A stretch of 64,000 nt of DNA from Tubiluchus corallicola (Eukaryota > Priapulida > Priapulimorpha > Priapulimorphida > Tubiluchidae), in contig JAQGDQ010000313.1 in NCBI GenBank assembly GCA_030141605.1, positions 126,001 to 190,000 on the forward strand, written 5' to 3'. The first letter of the stretch is position 1. Each line of letters opens with the position of its first letter. Of this stretch, positions 1 through 32,630 are shown in pieces. The position numbers and the translations under genes are program-made. The notes beneath the pieces are model-generated. The model had not been told where the DNA came from, made no database searches, and saw only the letters and a program-made list of their open reading frames with translations.

Positions 1-600
1 AATTTTGCATTTCCGGTAATAACACGTCCAACTCGAATTGCAAATCTTTCAGCTACACTCATAGATAACATTTTGAGTAAAATTATACAATGTGATTACA
101 AATCTGGCAATTTACTGTGTGATATCACCGATCGCTACTCTGTATTTCTTATAAGTGATATATTATTGCCCTTACAAACACATCAGTTTTCTTGTATAAC
201 AATTCAAGATTTATCGAATACTACTTGGGATGAGGTTCTTGATAAGAAATACTGACGAGGCCACCAATAGTCTCTATGACAAATTCCAAAATATTTATGC
301 CACTCAAGTCCGGAAAAAGCAAAACATTTAATTTAAATAAGGCAAAGAACCCCTGGATTACACCTCGCTTATTACAGTCCATTAAACACAAAAGGAAAAA
401 CCTAAAAATTAGCGTTAATAGGTAATTGTACTATTACTAGTCAATACAAACAATACCGTAATACATTAAATAATCTTATAAAAGTTGCAAAACTAATTAC
501 TGAAAAAATAAATTAGAAAACTACATAAAGAATATGGAAACAACACGGACAATAATGAAAGACATCATCTTTAAGCATGGCATGATAAACACGTATATCC
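1..600 (+). pseudogene. Decayed non-LTR retrotransposon (LINE) endonuclease fragment
   Basis: Reading on the plus strand, about 25-255 gives a peptide with the hallmarks of the end of a LINE apurinic endonuclease: PTRIANLSATLIDNIL, then CDITDRYSVFLIS, matching the family pattern of an S-A-T-x-I-D-N-I motif followed by a D-I-(S/T)-D-H/R-x-P/S-V-F-x-I motif. Further downstream, broken reading frames around 270-560 resemble the lysine-rich linker that precedes the reverse transcriptase (a PW-I-T-P-like stretch and an ENYIKNMETTRTI-like stretch). Several stops and frameshifts interrupt it, so it is a dead copy. The element begins before the window. Beyond about 600 I can no longer follow it. Confidence 0.6.
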
Positions 601-1404
601 TACATGTCTAAGGCAAACATATAATAAAGGAGTATATTAACGAAAATTAGTTACAAAGGCTCAAAGTGAAGCCTATATAAGCTAACCGCGAGGCGCTTAA
701 ACTGCTTGCTAATAACACGAAACCAGATATATGTGTTATTACAGCTTCATTTGAGTAGGGTTGGCTTTCTTCGAAACCTATTTACTTGAGTCAGGCTCAT
801 GTGACTGAAAATAGCTGAATAGCTCAATTATTGGCTTTTTATTATGCTAAAACTGTGATTCGTAAACGGAAGGCACTTGTCTCCCAAGGGATGTCAAATC
901 TAAAGGCAAAAAAAGAAATATGGGAGGACTTTTATTTGGAAGAACTCCATCCTGCAGAAGAAGTTCTATATAGATTGTGTACATATATCGAATGAAATAG
1001 AAAACAAGTTTTTATCCTTATCTTATTCAGAAGTTTCACAGTTGTTAATAATTGCGAACAAGATGTGTTTTCATTTTCGGTACTTTCAACGATCGCCCGT
1101 ACTTCACTGTCCTGTTTTATAAGCTTTTAATAACTACTACCATAATAGATGAAAAATGTTATGTGAAAATTTTATGATTAGGTACTAGAGGCCTAAATGA
1201 GAAACCCAACAGCTGCAAGAGAAGAAATGCGCTTGGAAATTTTCAAACTAGAATTCTGAGAGTCACTGCCCTGCAAAAAAATTAGACGTCAAGAACCGAT
1301 TGTGTACCCCAATTTGAGTGATGTACACACGGAACAATTGCGCGGCGTTATTCTGCAAGGTTTCAATATCTATTAAGAAAAACTCTTTCAGGCTTGAGCT
1401 CGCT

Positions 1405-1465
1405 TGCTCGCTTCACTCACTCACTCTCACTCACTCACAAACTCACTCACAAACTCACTCACTTG
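1405..1465. repeat. CTCACT/CACTCACAAA simple repeat
   Basis: A run of imperfect CTCA and CACTCACAAACT units, about 60 bases long, directly visible. A small reading frame over it is only repeat translation. Confidence 0.8.
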
Positions 1466-2014
1466 CTATCAGGGTTTATGCAATTTTAATAAAACATAAT
1501 TCTAAATCTAAATTTTTTAGGAGAAGCCTATAATTTGCGTACACGTAGGCTAGCAACACCAGCTTACTATAGAGAATTGCTGTATAATAAAGTTGCTTGC
1601 AAATCTGTTACCAGCTGTAAGTATTAATTCGATTTGGAACGCATTAACGTGAGTCCTCAACTCCCAATAGACTCACAATGCTATAAACGCTGCACGCAAG
1701 TCGACAATACGGTACAGCAATAGTTAGGATCGAACGTCTTTGAAGAACATTACTAACCAAAAACTCGACGGAAAAAACTTTATTTTATATTAATTTCTGA
1801 CATAGTGACCGTGAGCTTTGACTTTTAGAACCAAAAAACAGGTCTCGCCCACACCTATCCCTACGCGAAGTTCTGTGATTATAACTTCATGAGTTTTGAT
1901 TTCATTATGCCAAAAGACAAGCAGACATGCAGACACACATTAAGGAAAACATTATACTATTAGCCGACAAAAATAGCCTGATAGCCATTAACTGAAGAAG
2001 TAAGCGTTGAAAAA

Positions 2015-2115
2015 TCGTGGGTTAACTAAGACTTGAACCCAGAAACTCGCGATCACTCTAAAAGTGCCTTACTCACATACCGACTACAGTTGGCGTGGTA
2101 GTAACAAATAGTCAC
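2015..2115 (-). mobile_element. Possible tRNA-derived SINE fragment
   Basis: Read on the minus strand this stretch has a B-box-like GGGTTCAAGTCTTAG preceded, at tRNA-like distance, by a degenerate A-box-like segment. It cannot fold as an intact tRNA as far as I can see. Similar B-box-like pieces occur elsewhere in the window, which favours a family of tRNA-derived short interspersed elements over a functional tRNA. Confidence 0.3.
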
Positions 2116-2679
2116 CAAAGATAATAATTATTAGCACGCAGTTATAATCGCATTAACATAGCCGACGTTTGTCTTCTAACTTGTCTTATAGAAAATCGTA
2201 AGTGTGTCGCAGCCATACGAAATTTGTTAGCAAGTTTTTTCTTACTTTTCAGTAAAGCTAATAAAACGTAAACTAAGATTGTAAGATAAAGCAAGGCTTA
2301 CTAATGTCTAGTAAAGCTCTTTATAAAAATCATGTATTTGTTGATGATACGTCAGCTTTAGTCAAAAAATTGTCTCAACGCATATGCAGCTAACCAATGG
2401 TCTAGTGGCTAAAGCAAATATCTTTACCTAATGCAACATAACGGTGTTTAATGTCATTTTGTGGGCGAGTTTTCGATTAGCTTTCGGTAGAAAGTAAGAA
2501 AGAGTCATTTTAATATTCTGTGATATCTTATACATCAAAATCATTGTCAAGTCTAATTTCGCTGACTAATTTCATGTCAATGTCAAGCATGTTACTGTTC
2601 TAACTGGCCCTGTCAAGCGGTCCAGTAACACGCATAAAACAAAAACCTTGGTAAAAGCAATAAATAGACAATGACTTAC

Positions 2680-3001
2680 GTGGTATATCATCACAGAGTT
2701 TCCACACTCCACCTCTCACTGGAACAAAGTAGTGAGTTGTTTTATTGATAGATTCTAATGCCTGCTTCGATATCTCCATTACAATAAATCTTTCTTCTGT
2801 GATAGAAAGAGAGGCATTCGACGTGTTTGAATTAATGTTGAATTCTTCCACGAGATGGTGCAATAGCTGAGGATCATAACCAATCATCTCCCAGTAATCC
2901 GTAACGAAGGCAACCACAAGGCACAGTGTAGAAACAATGGCGAACAGTACGCAGCATAAAATGCAAATGTAAATGGTTGTGATAGACGGGTTTGACGTCA
3001 T
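2680..3001 (-). CDS. First coding exon of a claudin/CACNG-like four-helix membrane protein (partial)
   Basis: The ATG at 3001 opens a reading frame with one strong membrane helix (ICILCCVLFAIVSTLCLVV, about residues 10-30). It is followed by TDYWE and, about 75 residues later, GGVWKLCDD. A W in the first extracellular loop followed by a G-(L/V)-W-x-x-C motif is the signature of the PMP22/claudin/voltage-gated calcium channel gamma fold. Three N-x-S/T sites lie in the loop (NTS, NAS, NKT). The exon ends after residue 107 plus one base at a consensus GTAAGT donor at 2679. The frame runs on for 26 residues into the intron, but I regard that as read-through. Later exons, with the other three helices, were not found. 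Which subfamily it belongs to (claudin, CACNG, TMEM114/178-like) cannot be decided from one exon. Confidence 0.55.
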
Positions 3002-3009
3002 CACTGTGT

Positions 3010-5880
3010 CATGATGAGCTGGAGCAACAAATTAATAAAAGTTTATAATTATTTGCATATAGTAATAAATGAAATTAGAACTTATTCTAATAATTTTTTT
3101 CCAGTTTCCTCTTCAACAAAGCAATCAAGTCAAAAGACACAAAATTGGCATTTACCAGACATCCGCTTACGCATTCCGGATGTCTGGGAAGTGCCGCTTA
3201 ATTGTGAAAAGCTTTCAGAAATATACATACCTTTTCTCTACAGCAATACACGCGGCGAAAATGAAACAATCAGTTAGCTCTGTAATTATAATTTAGACAA
3301 CTTAGCACATCGTTCTTGACAAAGTGGTAAAATTTAAGAATCATGAATTGTTCGAGTCACTTCTTTTATCCTAAAATATCACGCTAATGCCTAATACTTA
3401 ATATACAAATTTTCTGTTCGTTTAAAAGCGTAAAGATGCTGTTTTGACTAATCGGATTTGAATTTGATTAATTTAGAGAACAGCAGTAATCTAGAACAAA
3501 AAGTAGGCTTATTGCTAGCAACAAAAGTCCACGTAGCGCCGACAACAATAATTATTATCTTTACAGCGATGAAATCCCACTGAATTGGTGTGTCCATTGC
3601 GACGCATGCGCATTGTTTAAAAATGTCTACAGCTGCCGCAAATGCAACAGCAACAGCTTCTGCAGTTATTACAGTCAGTAACTGTCGTCAATGCAGATGG
3701 AATTGCTGTGAAGCGAGTTTTTTCGCATTAAATTCTTCAACAGTATTGATAGGATGAACTTCTGTGGCATAACGACATGTTCGTATACAGTTTTAATGAG
3801 CAGAGTTATCAAAATGTCGCTTTATTAATTTTGTGTATAAAATTATTATCAACATTAATTTTAATTTGCATGAAATGTGAATATTCGTTTTTTTAATAAA
3901 TTTACGTGTCAGTAGGCTTAAAAATCGTCATCGACTTTATTAAAATCCTGTTATTGTAAATTACAGATATCACTTGTTACTAGACATGTACTCGTGCTTT
4001 AAGTGCAAAATAAAACTTTCAGTGCAGTGGCTCCTCGTTAAAAGTGCTACTAAGCACGTTCCAAAAACTTCCATTGCTTACATCAAACCTAATGAACGTA
4101 CCAAACAACTAGCGTATAATAAATCCATTTCATAACAATTAGGTCATTTATTGCCATATTTGATCAGCAGTTACCGCACTGATGCATTCACCAGTGCGAA
4201 GCCTGTATCAACAAAGTCCCAAAAAGCAAGTAGCAAATAAACTGCTCCCGTAACTATGGCAACGCTTTAATTCCTTTGTGAGTATGAAATTTAGCTATTA
4301 GAAAGCACACAATTGAATTACATTAATAGCAACGAAAAATATATCTTTTAGAACACTACAACCACGTGTAGGTCTATAGAGCTTCCTGTTGTTTAGAGGT
4401 TTTCACACTGATTTTTCTGGCTTTACGCATTCTCACGAGTTATCCTACGCCTTCTCAAGTTTTCAAATGTTCCACATTGTACACGTTTTCCAACGTTCTC
4501 TGTCGCGCAGTATATTCTAATCACTCTTGTGAATGCTTCCAGAACTTGTGTGGCCTTCTAAAGACGTGTAAAGATGTGTGAACCTATCCGAAGACGTGTT
4601 TACTCGTGAAATAATATAAAATTAAGTAATGAATAATGCCGGTGTAGTTGTATTTGCATAAACCTGCTTGAAAACGTGTGCGATTGCGTAAGTGCTGTAT
4701 TAAACCACCATTCAGATACGTGGAGCTCAGTCAGTAAATCTATCCAAGCTTACAGGAAACATTCAACAAAAATATAATTTATTATTTATAACTTAATTTC
4801 GATCAAGTCATATTGTTTAATCTATAATTACTAAAATTTTGAGATCCAATTTGGCAAAAAAAGATGAAAAAATCAGTCATTCAGGTTACGCTCACTTCCA
4901 TGCGTGCTAAACCACACAGATTATTCATTCATTATTCAGTTTATTTATCTCCCAGTAAACAGTACTTACACATGTTACGTATAGTGTGTGAACAGAATTA
5001 AATTTACAAAGAAAACAAACAAATAAATACCGCACACAGTCAGAAGATAATCAAATCCCCACACAACACGAATTACCTGCCATCCAGACAAGTGTATTAG
5101 TTATACTGATGCAACAATTTCACAATTACTAAAACGTTTAAACCAATTTTATACCGAAAGAAAGGTAAAACTTAGTTTCATAATATTGTGCAGTCCATTT
5201 CATCACCATCTGGATTACTGTTGAATGCATGAAGACTTGTTTCTTAATTGTTTGGTAGAGTTAAATAACATTTAGTTAAAACGTCTATCAAAAACGTTAA
5301 TCTAAAGAAAACCCTGATATTGCTGTTTATATACAGTTCTGTGTAGGCAAATTTTGACTGCACCTTATAACATGACACATTAGGTATGTAAAAGTAAGCG
5401 CATACTAAACGTAAGCGTAATCGTGTATCGAAATGACCATAATCGCATTTGCTGGCGCTTTCTGAATGGCTGAAAATGGCTAAGTCGCAACGAAACCATT
5501 AATTGAAGCCACTCTACAAATCCTGTATACTATCTTCACGTTGGTTCCTGTTGGTTCAACTTATTGACACAATGTTTCATCGGTCTTGCTAACAAATTAC
5601 TTGCAGAGAAATTGTTAAGCTTCTTTTTTGAGGCGAAATTAGAAAAAGTTGCTTCTCTGCTTCTTCTACTCTTTAACAACACTTATTTTGCTATGCCCTT
5701 TGCTAGTACCTCGATATGGTTTTAAAGCCATAAAAACTTGCTAATAATTAAAATGTGGAAATAGTATAAAACTATTTTTAAAACGCTCAGTACGGCGAAG
5801 GTACAGGGTACATCAGTTGCTTATCAGTACATCATTCTATTTAGGTAATAAATAATGAAGTCTGCTGTCTTGGTTTTGAA
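3010..5880. other. Intergenic, no gene seen
   Basis: AT-rich sequence with only short reading frames that lack splice signals or family resemblance. The part from about 4930 upward may be the 3' end of the LINE copy whose reverse-transcriptase remnant is at 5882-6205, but I cannot show this. Confidence 0.4.
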
Positions 5881-5881
5881 T

Positions 5882-6205
5882 TTACGTCGTGAATATCTTG
5901 GTAGAATTCATCTTGGTAGATGAATATCCACGTTCATCTCTACGTTCAGACAAACATTCACTTTTGACAAGTGTATGCCGTTTAAATAAAGTGTGCAAGG
6001 GAAAATTAATTTTAAAATTCGTTTTTGGATTCCAGCAACTTTGACTTTCTGTATGCCATACATGACAAGTGTGTTCCAGCGTCGGCCTTATTACTGCACA
6101 ATAAACAGTAATCATATCTTTCTGCGAAATTCCAGTTCTCTTTAAAAGTCTTGTCAAGTAAATAAGTTTGTAAGATTTTATGTGTATTTCTTCAACACGC
6201 ACATT
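5882..6205 (-). pseudogene. LINE reverse transcriptase C-terminal remnant
   Basis: The minus-strand peptide contains LTRLLKRTGISQKDMITVYC followed by AVIRPTLEHTCHVWH. This matches the conserved segment after the RT catalytic core in CR1/L2/Jockey-type elements (an L-x-x-L-K-R-A-G-v-s-x-x-D-L-l-x-x-Y motif, then R-P-x-L-E-Y-a-C-P-V-W-H). The frame ends soon after and no catalytic YADD-type motif is visible, so this is a 5'-truncated dead copy. Its orientation is opposite to the fragment at the left edge. Confidence 0.6.
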
Positions 6206-6229
6206 CTAAGTTAAACAATCAGATACATA

Positions 6230-7156
6230 AACACCTAATAGTTTCGCAGAACTGAGTCTTTAAACACTTTGATTACATAATAACAGGAAGAATATTTGTT
6301 TCAGCTTTAGAAAAGTGAATGCATTTCTGAAAACGTCGAACTATTAGCTATCTTATTGTTTAATTGGGCTCATTCCAGTGCCTGTGTGGGAATCTGCAAT
6401 TTAAGTTGCAGTCTGCAATTTAGTTGACTTGCCAGGGCCACAGGTATCAACATATATTTTCTATATATGGTTTCAAAATGACTTAACATTGTAATGAATA
6501 ATTTGGTAGAGTTAATAGTGCAACAGTAATAGCAATAAATCACTTAGTTGAAATGAACATAATAATTAGATGGCGCCAATTTGTTTAGAAATTTGCCGTA
6601 CAATCTTCCTTTTTATTTAAAGTCGATAATGACAGTTTACAATCATCACGAGGAATTTTATTTTCATCTAGCGAAATTTACGCTAGGATAAAAAGAATTA
6701 TGGATGGTATAGAATAAAAACAAAAATTACAATACATGCAAATCAGACCTGTTTTTCATATAGCATATAGTACCAATCTACAGTTACGAAATATTACAAA
6801 TTTGTAAGTAAACTACAAAACTTGTAGTGGCTAGGTGTTTTCCAGATATTCTGCATTTTCATCACGTCATTCTGCAACTTACACTGAATTACTCTACATT
6901 TTTTGTAATTATAGCAATAAAATCAAACATTGTTTCAGATACTTTTTCTATGCTAAATAATTTGTTTGTGAGAGAATACAGTCTATTTTCTCAAATTTTT
7001 CTATATAATTTTAACAGATTCATAAATTATATGTACAACTATAAATTTTCTGTAAATTTACCATATTTCCCAGTAAAATCAATGAATTCAAACCATGGAC
7101 TATATAGACAAATTGTATAAAATAATATATTTTTAAAGGAAACCGTAAAAGAAACC
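6230..7156. other. Spacer downstream of the ankyrin/aerolysin-like gene
   Basis: AT-rich, no convincing exon. The 3' untranslated region of the gene ending at 7157 (-) should lie here. Minus-strand AATAAA hexamers occur near 6657-6662 and about 6613, but I cannot say which, if any, is used. Confidence 0.35.
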
Positions 7157-15394
<8,238 letters not shown>

Positions 15395-15464
15395 TTTCAA
15401 CAATAGATGGGTGCAAAAAGTTGATTTTCTAACTCGGTGCAAAAACTCTAGCAAGACTCCTTAC

Positions 15465-18400
15465 CTGAAAGACATATTTTGGAGGACAATATTATAATTT
15501 CTATTTAAGGCAATGCAACAAGACAACAACCGCTTTTTCCTCGTTCTATTGTTAGAAATAAAATAGAATAAGAAAATGCAGATTAGAGAAAAATCATTAG
15601 TTTGGCCCAAGGCTGCTCAACAAGCGATGCCACATCATAGCTACGATAGTGTTACAGCGCCTTTCGAAATTTTTATAATAATTTGTTTTTCATAAAGAAA
15701 ATTGCACTGTACATGTATCTTTAATATGTAGATAACGACAGCGTAAAATTAAGAATAAGGGCAGCAGACTGTAAATTCGGAATTACGTTGTTTTTTGTAA
15801 ATTATGCAGAATGTTTAAGTTAAAAAGATTTATGGCATTCGGTTAGTTTCTTATGTATTTATTTAATTATTTGTTTATTCATTTTATCACAATCCATATA
15901 AATTCGTATTCGTTATGTAAATTTACAATTTACACTAAGAAAACATGTATGAAATACAAGCAAAAGTCACTGTAACACAAAATACAAAAATATCACATAA
16001 TTAATACATTAAAACTAAAATTAGCTAAAATCATAACTGCGGGTTAGATTATGAGGTAAAAACACAAAGCGGATAATAACTTATGTTATTGTAAAAAATT
16101 ATCCAGTTGCACAAATTTTAAACTATTGTTAGAAAATCTTTTCGTTTGAGGGTTTGTGCAGCGAATAAAGGTGAGCTATTTACGTGAAAGAAGGAAGAGC
16201 ATATCATATGTTTATAACTCTACTACTAAAACAATAGCTCAGACAGTCAGTATGACAATATTTCACATACACCTAATGCTTTGATACCTATTCACAGTTG
16301 AGATACGAGAGAAAAAACATTTGCATATATTCTTTGTGAACAATTTCGTAACACATTACTGGGCTTTAATGTGTACAACGTAACTCAAAGGGTGAAGTTT
16401 CAAAATTGTTAATTTTTCCGGATATGAAATTTTAGGAATAACCTGCAATTAAAAACCCCAATGAAGCCAATTAATGAAACATTGCGCAATGTCATTAGCA
16501 TGTTTATATGCCCGATGAGAACGGCATTTAACTCGTTTCATTTGTAAAAGAAGGTAGCAGAATCAAAATAATTTCAACAACAGATTTATTTAAAGTCAAA
16601 GGTTGTTGAAGAAAAACTGTGGTGCGCCAACATTGCATTACATCCTGTATTGTATGGGCGGTGTGTGCATCATCCCGTGTAACGCTGCCATGTAATATCT
16701 TTGGTGTGCTCTGACTTGACTACTACCAGTATACGAATACCCAATATAATATCTTTGCCAGTATGCCCAATATACAATTTACACTATTACCACTACTACC
16801 CAATATACAATATAGTAACTACCACCTGCGATCTCAACAAGCATTTATCGTCGCGTTTTTGTCTTGCATAATGTTGCTATTTTATTACTTTTACTATAAC
16901 ATTAGACCACGGCGTTTTAAAAATTAATTTTATTAAACTTTATAATAATAATAAAGAAGTAACATTGAGAAATTCACCTGACACAAAGCATAGGAACTGG
17001 AAAATTTGGTGTAGCACTTGTAAAAAAGCAAAAATCAGCTTTCTCCGAATGTTGCTCCAATCCGTCCTTCAACATATCCACTGAAATATCGACGAACTTT
17101 ATCTCTTGTTGAAAATCCGTACTGCTTAATAAGTCCAAAGTTCTAACTCGACGCAAAACAGCTATCTAACACTGGCGTATTTACACGCATCAATCCATAG
17201 TATTTCAGAACCGAGACCAAAAATAATTTTCTTTCAAAGGCGCAAAAAACTGAATTCAGCATAGCAAATTGTCAAACCAGCCGAATTTTGTCAAGTACAA
17301 ACTAACATATTTTAAATCGATGAGTACAAAAACACTAATAGTTATAATTTAAAATATGCACAATGTTTTTCACGTTTCGTCTAAATTTAAAGTATAGCAA
17401 ATAGTTGGTAGGCCTATTTTGTTCACAAACGAATAACCTGAGAAGAAAAACAGAGAGAACGTCATAGCATGTCGCCAATCATTTCAGACTAAGGTCGACA
17501 TCTTAAAAAATAAGCAAAATGTTTCTGTTCTTGTGTGGTGGATAATACAATAATTATTATCATTACAATGATTTTATGTTAAAGGAAGACATGATGATTT
17601 TTCATATACTACCCCATTTTCAAGTCCGATAAAAAGTATACATTTTAACACGATTAATACTGCAAAAGCGTTTCTGGTAATTACATAATATTAAAAACTT
17701 AACGGTGGGCGAGCCCAACTATTGATTACATCACAAACTAGCATAATTTTCAATAGCAAAAATAATCTACGAGCATGCTGCACGTGTTTACGAAAATTGA
17801 AAGGCAATGCTACTGTAACATATTCAGTGTATTGTATTAAAATTAGGAATGTTTTAAGATAAAAATTCACATTGCAAATTTACCGCTGTGCTCACGCATG
17901 AGCTGTCGAACGTGCGTAGTTCGTCAGAAACTAACACATCTGAATTGAGAAGTACAGTACCTGTTTTAGTGCAACGCGTTTCCGAAATGCAGGCGCTAGT
18001 GCCTATCTAACTAGCGAATGACGAAATGCATGTAACATCGAAGAACTAGCCGCGCAAACGCGAAATTGCGTTTCTGTGGTAATAATTCTTTTACGTAAGT
18101 CATTTTTGAAAAAATAGTATGTTGCCTTTTAATATTTTAAAGAGTAGATTGTCTTAACCTACAGTTTAAGATTGGGTCCGATTTTGCTTTAACGAAATTT
18201 CAGGAGAATCCAGGTGACGTCAGATTATGATCGAGTTCAGAAGTTACCCAAAATTTGGTTGATCATACAGTATAAATATCACAAGTGCAGAAAATTTATG
18301 AGTGTAATGCAACACACTATTAACAAGATTGCAGCTTATTTATTTGTCAAGAAAAAGCAATTACTACATGTACATAACCACTTTCCTAAAATAAATTCAT

Positions 18401-20494
18401 TTCTATCACACAATCTAAAAAAATTTACAGGTATTTACAAACAGCTTATTGAAAAGCAACGGCTATGTGACTACCTAAAAATGTCTTCCTTTCAAATCAT
18501 AACAACAACATTAATGACCTATAGTTTTACTCAGTTTACCATATTCATAACTAATTCAAAATCAAGCCTACATTATTGCATTTAAATTATTGGGCTTATT
18601 CAATTCTATTTGTGTGACCAAATTTATTGTACATTGAAAAAAAATACATTTATCGAATTTATCACGTTAAAAATACGGAGCTGTATAATCATTTTAAGAA
18701 ACACTGCGTTTCAACACTAAGAATGCATTCTTGTTTGGCACCTACTTTACAACCGATCAAGCTACCCGATTTTGACATAAACGTGCTCGTAACAAAAGTT
18801 ATGTCATGACTTAAATCGTTCGTTTTGAGTAGACCTATTTTATGATATTACATTACTTTATTGTAACTAAACACATATTCTAGGTAAATATTCATTTGTC
18901 AGAGTTACAGATATAAACAACTTGTAAACATAGATAAACGCTGACATTGTTCACCTTTCGTATTAGCGTTGCAAGTTACAGCAATTTGATTTTTTGTTTT
19001 TTTTTGACAGTGCTGTAATTACGTAGCTATGCCAGGACTCGGGTAGCTGGCTTACGATTTAGAGGAGGCCTGTTCCGCCAGTAAAGAAAGGAGTCCTACA
19101 GAACAAAATATTAATATTTTTCCTGTTCCGTTACTTGTAACTGCTTCAAACACACTGCATGTAGATATGAGCATTCGTGCATCTATTTGTATTTAGGATT
19201 GATTACAAAAACCCGTAGCAACCTACGTAGCTATAAACAAAGTACCATATATCACCCGCAAACAAAAACAGCTTACAAAGTAAAAATTATTTAACATTCA
19301 GAAATTAGCACATAGTTTATAGTGCTAAAGCATAAAAGTAGATCATATGGCAACAAAATATTTTGCAGCCTAGTAGTCATACGAAAAACTATGCTTTCTA
19401 AATATGTTTTCCGCAGGGTTATAATCTTGTTTTAGGAACTTTTACAATGAGAACCTCTCTAGCAAAATTTAACAATCATTTCTTGCATGTGTACATTTTA
19501 CAATAGGAGCTTAATGGGTTTACCCACGAGTTTGTACCCTCGAGTTAAATCATTTTTTGACACCCACTCTTACCTCGTGTAGGCGAAATGCTAATGTTGC
19601 AAACTTTTACTCTAGTTCAAACTGGCAGTCATAGAAATGGAAAGGCTCTGGAAGTGTATGAACTACTTTTGGACCGACTTGCTTTTGTTATCACACGTAA
19701 AGTGGGGTTATTTACTTGCGGTTAATTACAGTTTTAAGTGTCAAGCCTAACGGCGTTAATGACTCTGCTTGCTCATCAGTCAAAATGAGGTATGCTCTCT
19801 TTTCTGCGTTGACCTTTTTCAGAAAATTGAACTAAAATGCTACATTTGTGCAAATCACAGCCGTCAAATTTTCATATTAGTTACCTATACATAGATCACA
19901 ATACAGCCTAATTCACTACAATAACGACTATAAAACAAACACAAACACCACTTTTTTACCTACAAATTATACATAACTTTACATAACTTTATAACAAGTT
20001 ATACGTATAATGTTATAACTTGTAAGTTATACACATAACTTAATAAATGTGAATGTATACTGCATGCTAAATCTCCTAAAAGTATGTATAAAAGAAATAT
20101 GCTTCATTTTTAGACACAATCACAGCTTACTATTTGCAATCATAGATCATAACAAAGCAAACACAAATCTAGATCTTTGACAAGAAAAGCATAATCTGAA
20201 ACATGGAATTTTCTCTATTAAAAAGAAAAATACGCGCGATCTTCGCAGAAAGACATTTCATGCGTATTTTGAAGATACTGAATTACGTGCATAACGATAA
20301 GTAATCTTCTATTAACCGTAACCTATAACTTATTACCATTAACTGAACAAGCAGTTATGCACTATTGCAAATGTTCTAGATTACTACTCATAATTATCAA
20401 CGATATGCGCATGCGCCGCCTTACCTTAATTACCTTAAGTCAATATCTTAATTAATATCACAGACAGTGCACTCTAGGTTTCTATCGCCCCATT
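15465..20494. other. Spacer between the ankyrin fusion gene and the PAD gene
   Basis: About 5 kb of AT-rich DNA. It should hold the promoter of the ankyrin fusion gene (right side of exon 1) and the 3' UTR of the PAD gene (left of 20495), but I cannot place either precisely. One possible exon at 16977-17170 is listed separately. A plus-strand frame at 18214-18585 has no family resemblance and looks like chance AT-rich sequence. Confidence 0.4.
16977..17170 (-). other. Possible unplaced exon
   Basis: The minus-strand frame reads RRVRTLDLLSSTDFQQ and on to ATPNFPVPMLCV, ending at a fair CAG|GTGAAT donor. The acceptor side (GTGTTAG) lacks a pyrimidine tract. Its first bases share the 18-base pattern TTTTGC(A/G)(C/T)CGAGTTAGAA with the 5' UTR of the ankyrin exon (about 15430-15450), which hints at a duplication or alternative first exon. 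I do not recognise the peptide. Confidence 0.2.
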
Positions 20495-31550
<11,056 letters not shown>

Positions 31551-32544
31551 CTGAAAATAAAAACCATGTAATTTTAGCTACATAATTATTTTTCAGGGCT
31601 TTTCAAAGAATTTTAATTAATATAACAATACGGAGGTAATAAGTGATTAGTCTTTATAGAACGCCTACAATTGGTATGTCTAGCTTGATTTAGAAAAACT
31701 TTAGTTTTGACTTCATTGTGTCATTTATCAAATAGAAAGAACAATATCAAACAAGTATTCAGTTTCAAAACTCTTTGCTGTAATTATGAATAAAAATTAT
31801 ACACATACTGAATGAAATCGCCGAATGACTATACTTCAAACTCACAAACCAAAATTGATAATTGAATTTTTACTAGGTCATAGCAATGAATTCAAACTAG
31901 GCGTCTGGTGACAATAACGATTATTTCAATAATAAAATCTATGTGCAGTTGTGCATGCAGGCATTATCTAAAATACCAAGTGTGGCAGATTTGCCTATGG
32001 CTAGACGTAGGGGGTTAATGAACGACAGCGGCGTACAGAATAAGAATGTAATCAATTATTATAAGCTTTATTGTTCAATTCCTCATCAATGTAAGTAAAT
32101 GTAAAAGAATAAAATGCAGCGGATCAGTGCTGCTAGCCTGCTTAATGCTTACCGTGAAATTCAGCAAGCATGTAACTATGCAAATCATTTACTTAAGAAA
32201 TCAATCAAGCAATAATCAATCATAATCTGAAATTTTCGGCTCTAGGCACGATTGTAGGATTACGTTTGCAAAGAGGCCGATTCGAAATAACGGAGCTCTT
32301 TTGCACTTGAATGAAGTTTCTTTTAAACATGACAGATTAAAATTTGCTAAAAATCTAGACGTGCGTTATGGGCAGGCCAACGTCGCTTGAAATGCCAAGT
32401 CCTTGTTAGATGCACGTGATCCGCGCCACAGTTTTCTAATAGACATATCATCATAGACCTTAATTTAAATCATATGGAGAAACAAAAAATGAATCTTTTT
32501 ACTTTATTTCACTTACATACGTGAAAGACTGTGTAAAGTTTAGC

Positions 32545-32600
32545 CAATAGATATACAGAATGTGAACGTTTTGAGTTCGAATCCCAGCAGATGGTGAAAT
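32545..32600 (+). mobile_element. Possible tRNA-derived SINE fragment
   Basis: GAGTTCGAATCCCAGC is a good B-box match, with only a weak A-box candidate upstream. A short T-rich tail follows. No acceptor stem pairing is visible, so it is not called as a tRNA gene. Confidence 0.3.
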
Positions 32601-32630
32601 TTTTCAAACTTTCTATTATTTAACTTTGAC

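Larger units (their letters stand above)
600..2595. other. Non-genic, AT-rich stretch
   Basis: I see no exon with acceptable splice sites and no long reading frame with coding character here. It holds a CTCACT-type simple repeat and a tRNA-like fragment listed separately. If the claudin-like gene at 2680-3001 has its later exons inside the window they should lie here on the minus strand, but I could not recognise them. Confidence 0.4.

Noticed and set aside
18214-18585. 123-residue plus-strand frame
   Set aside because: Starts with GTG rather than ATG, has Lys/Ile/Phe-rich AT-driven composition, no domain and no splice signals.
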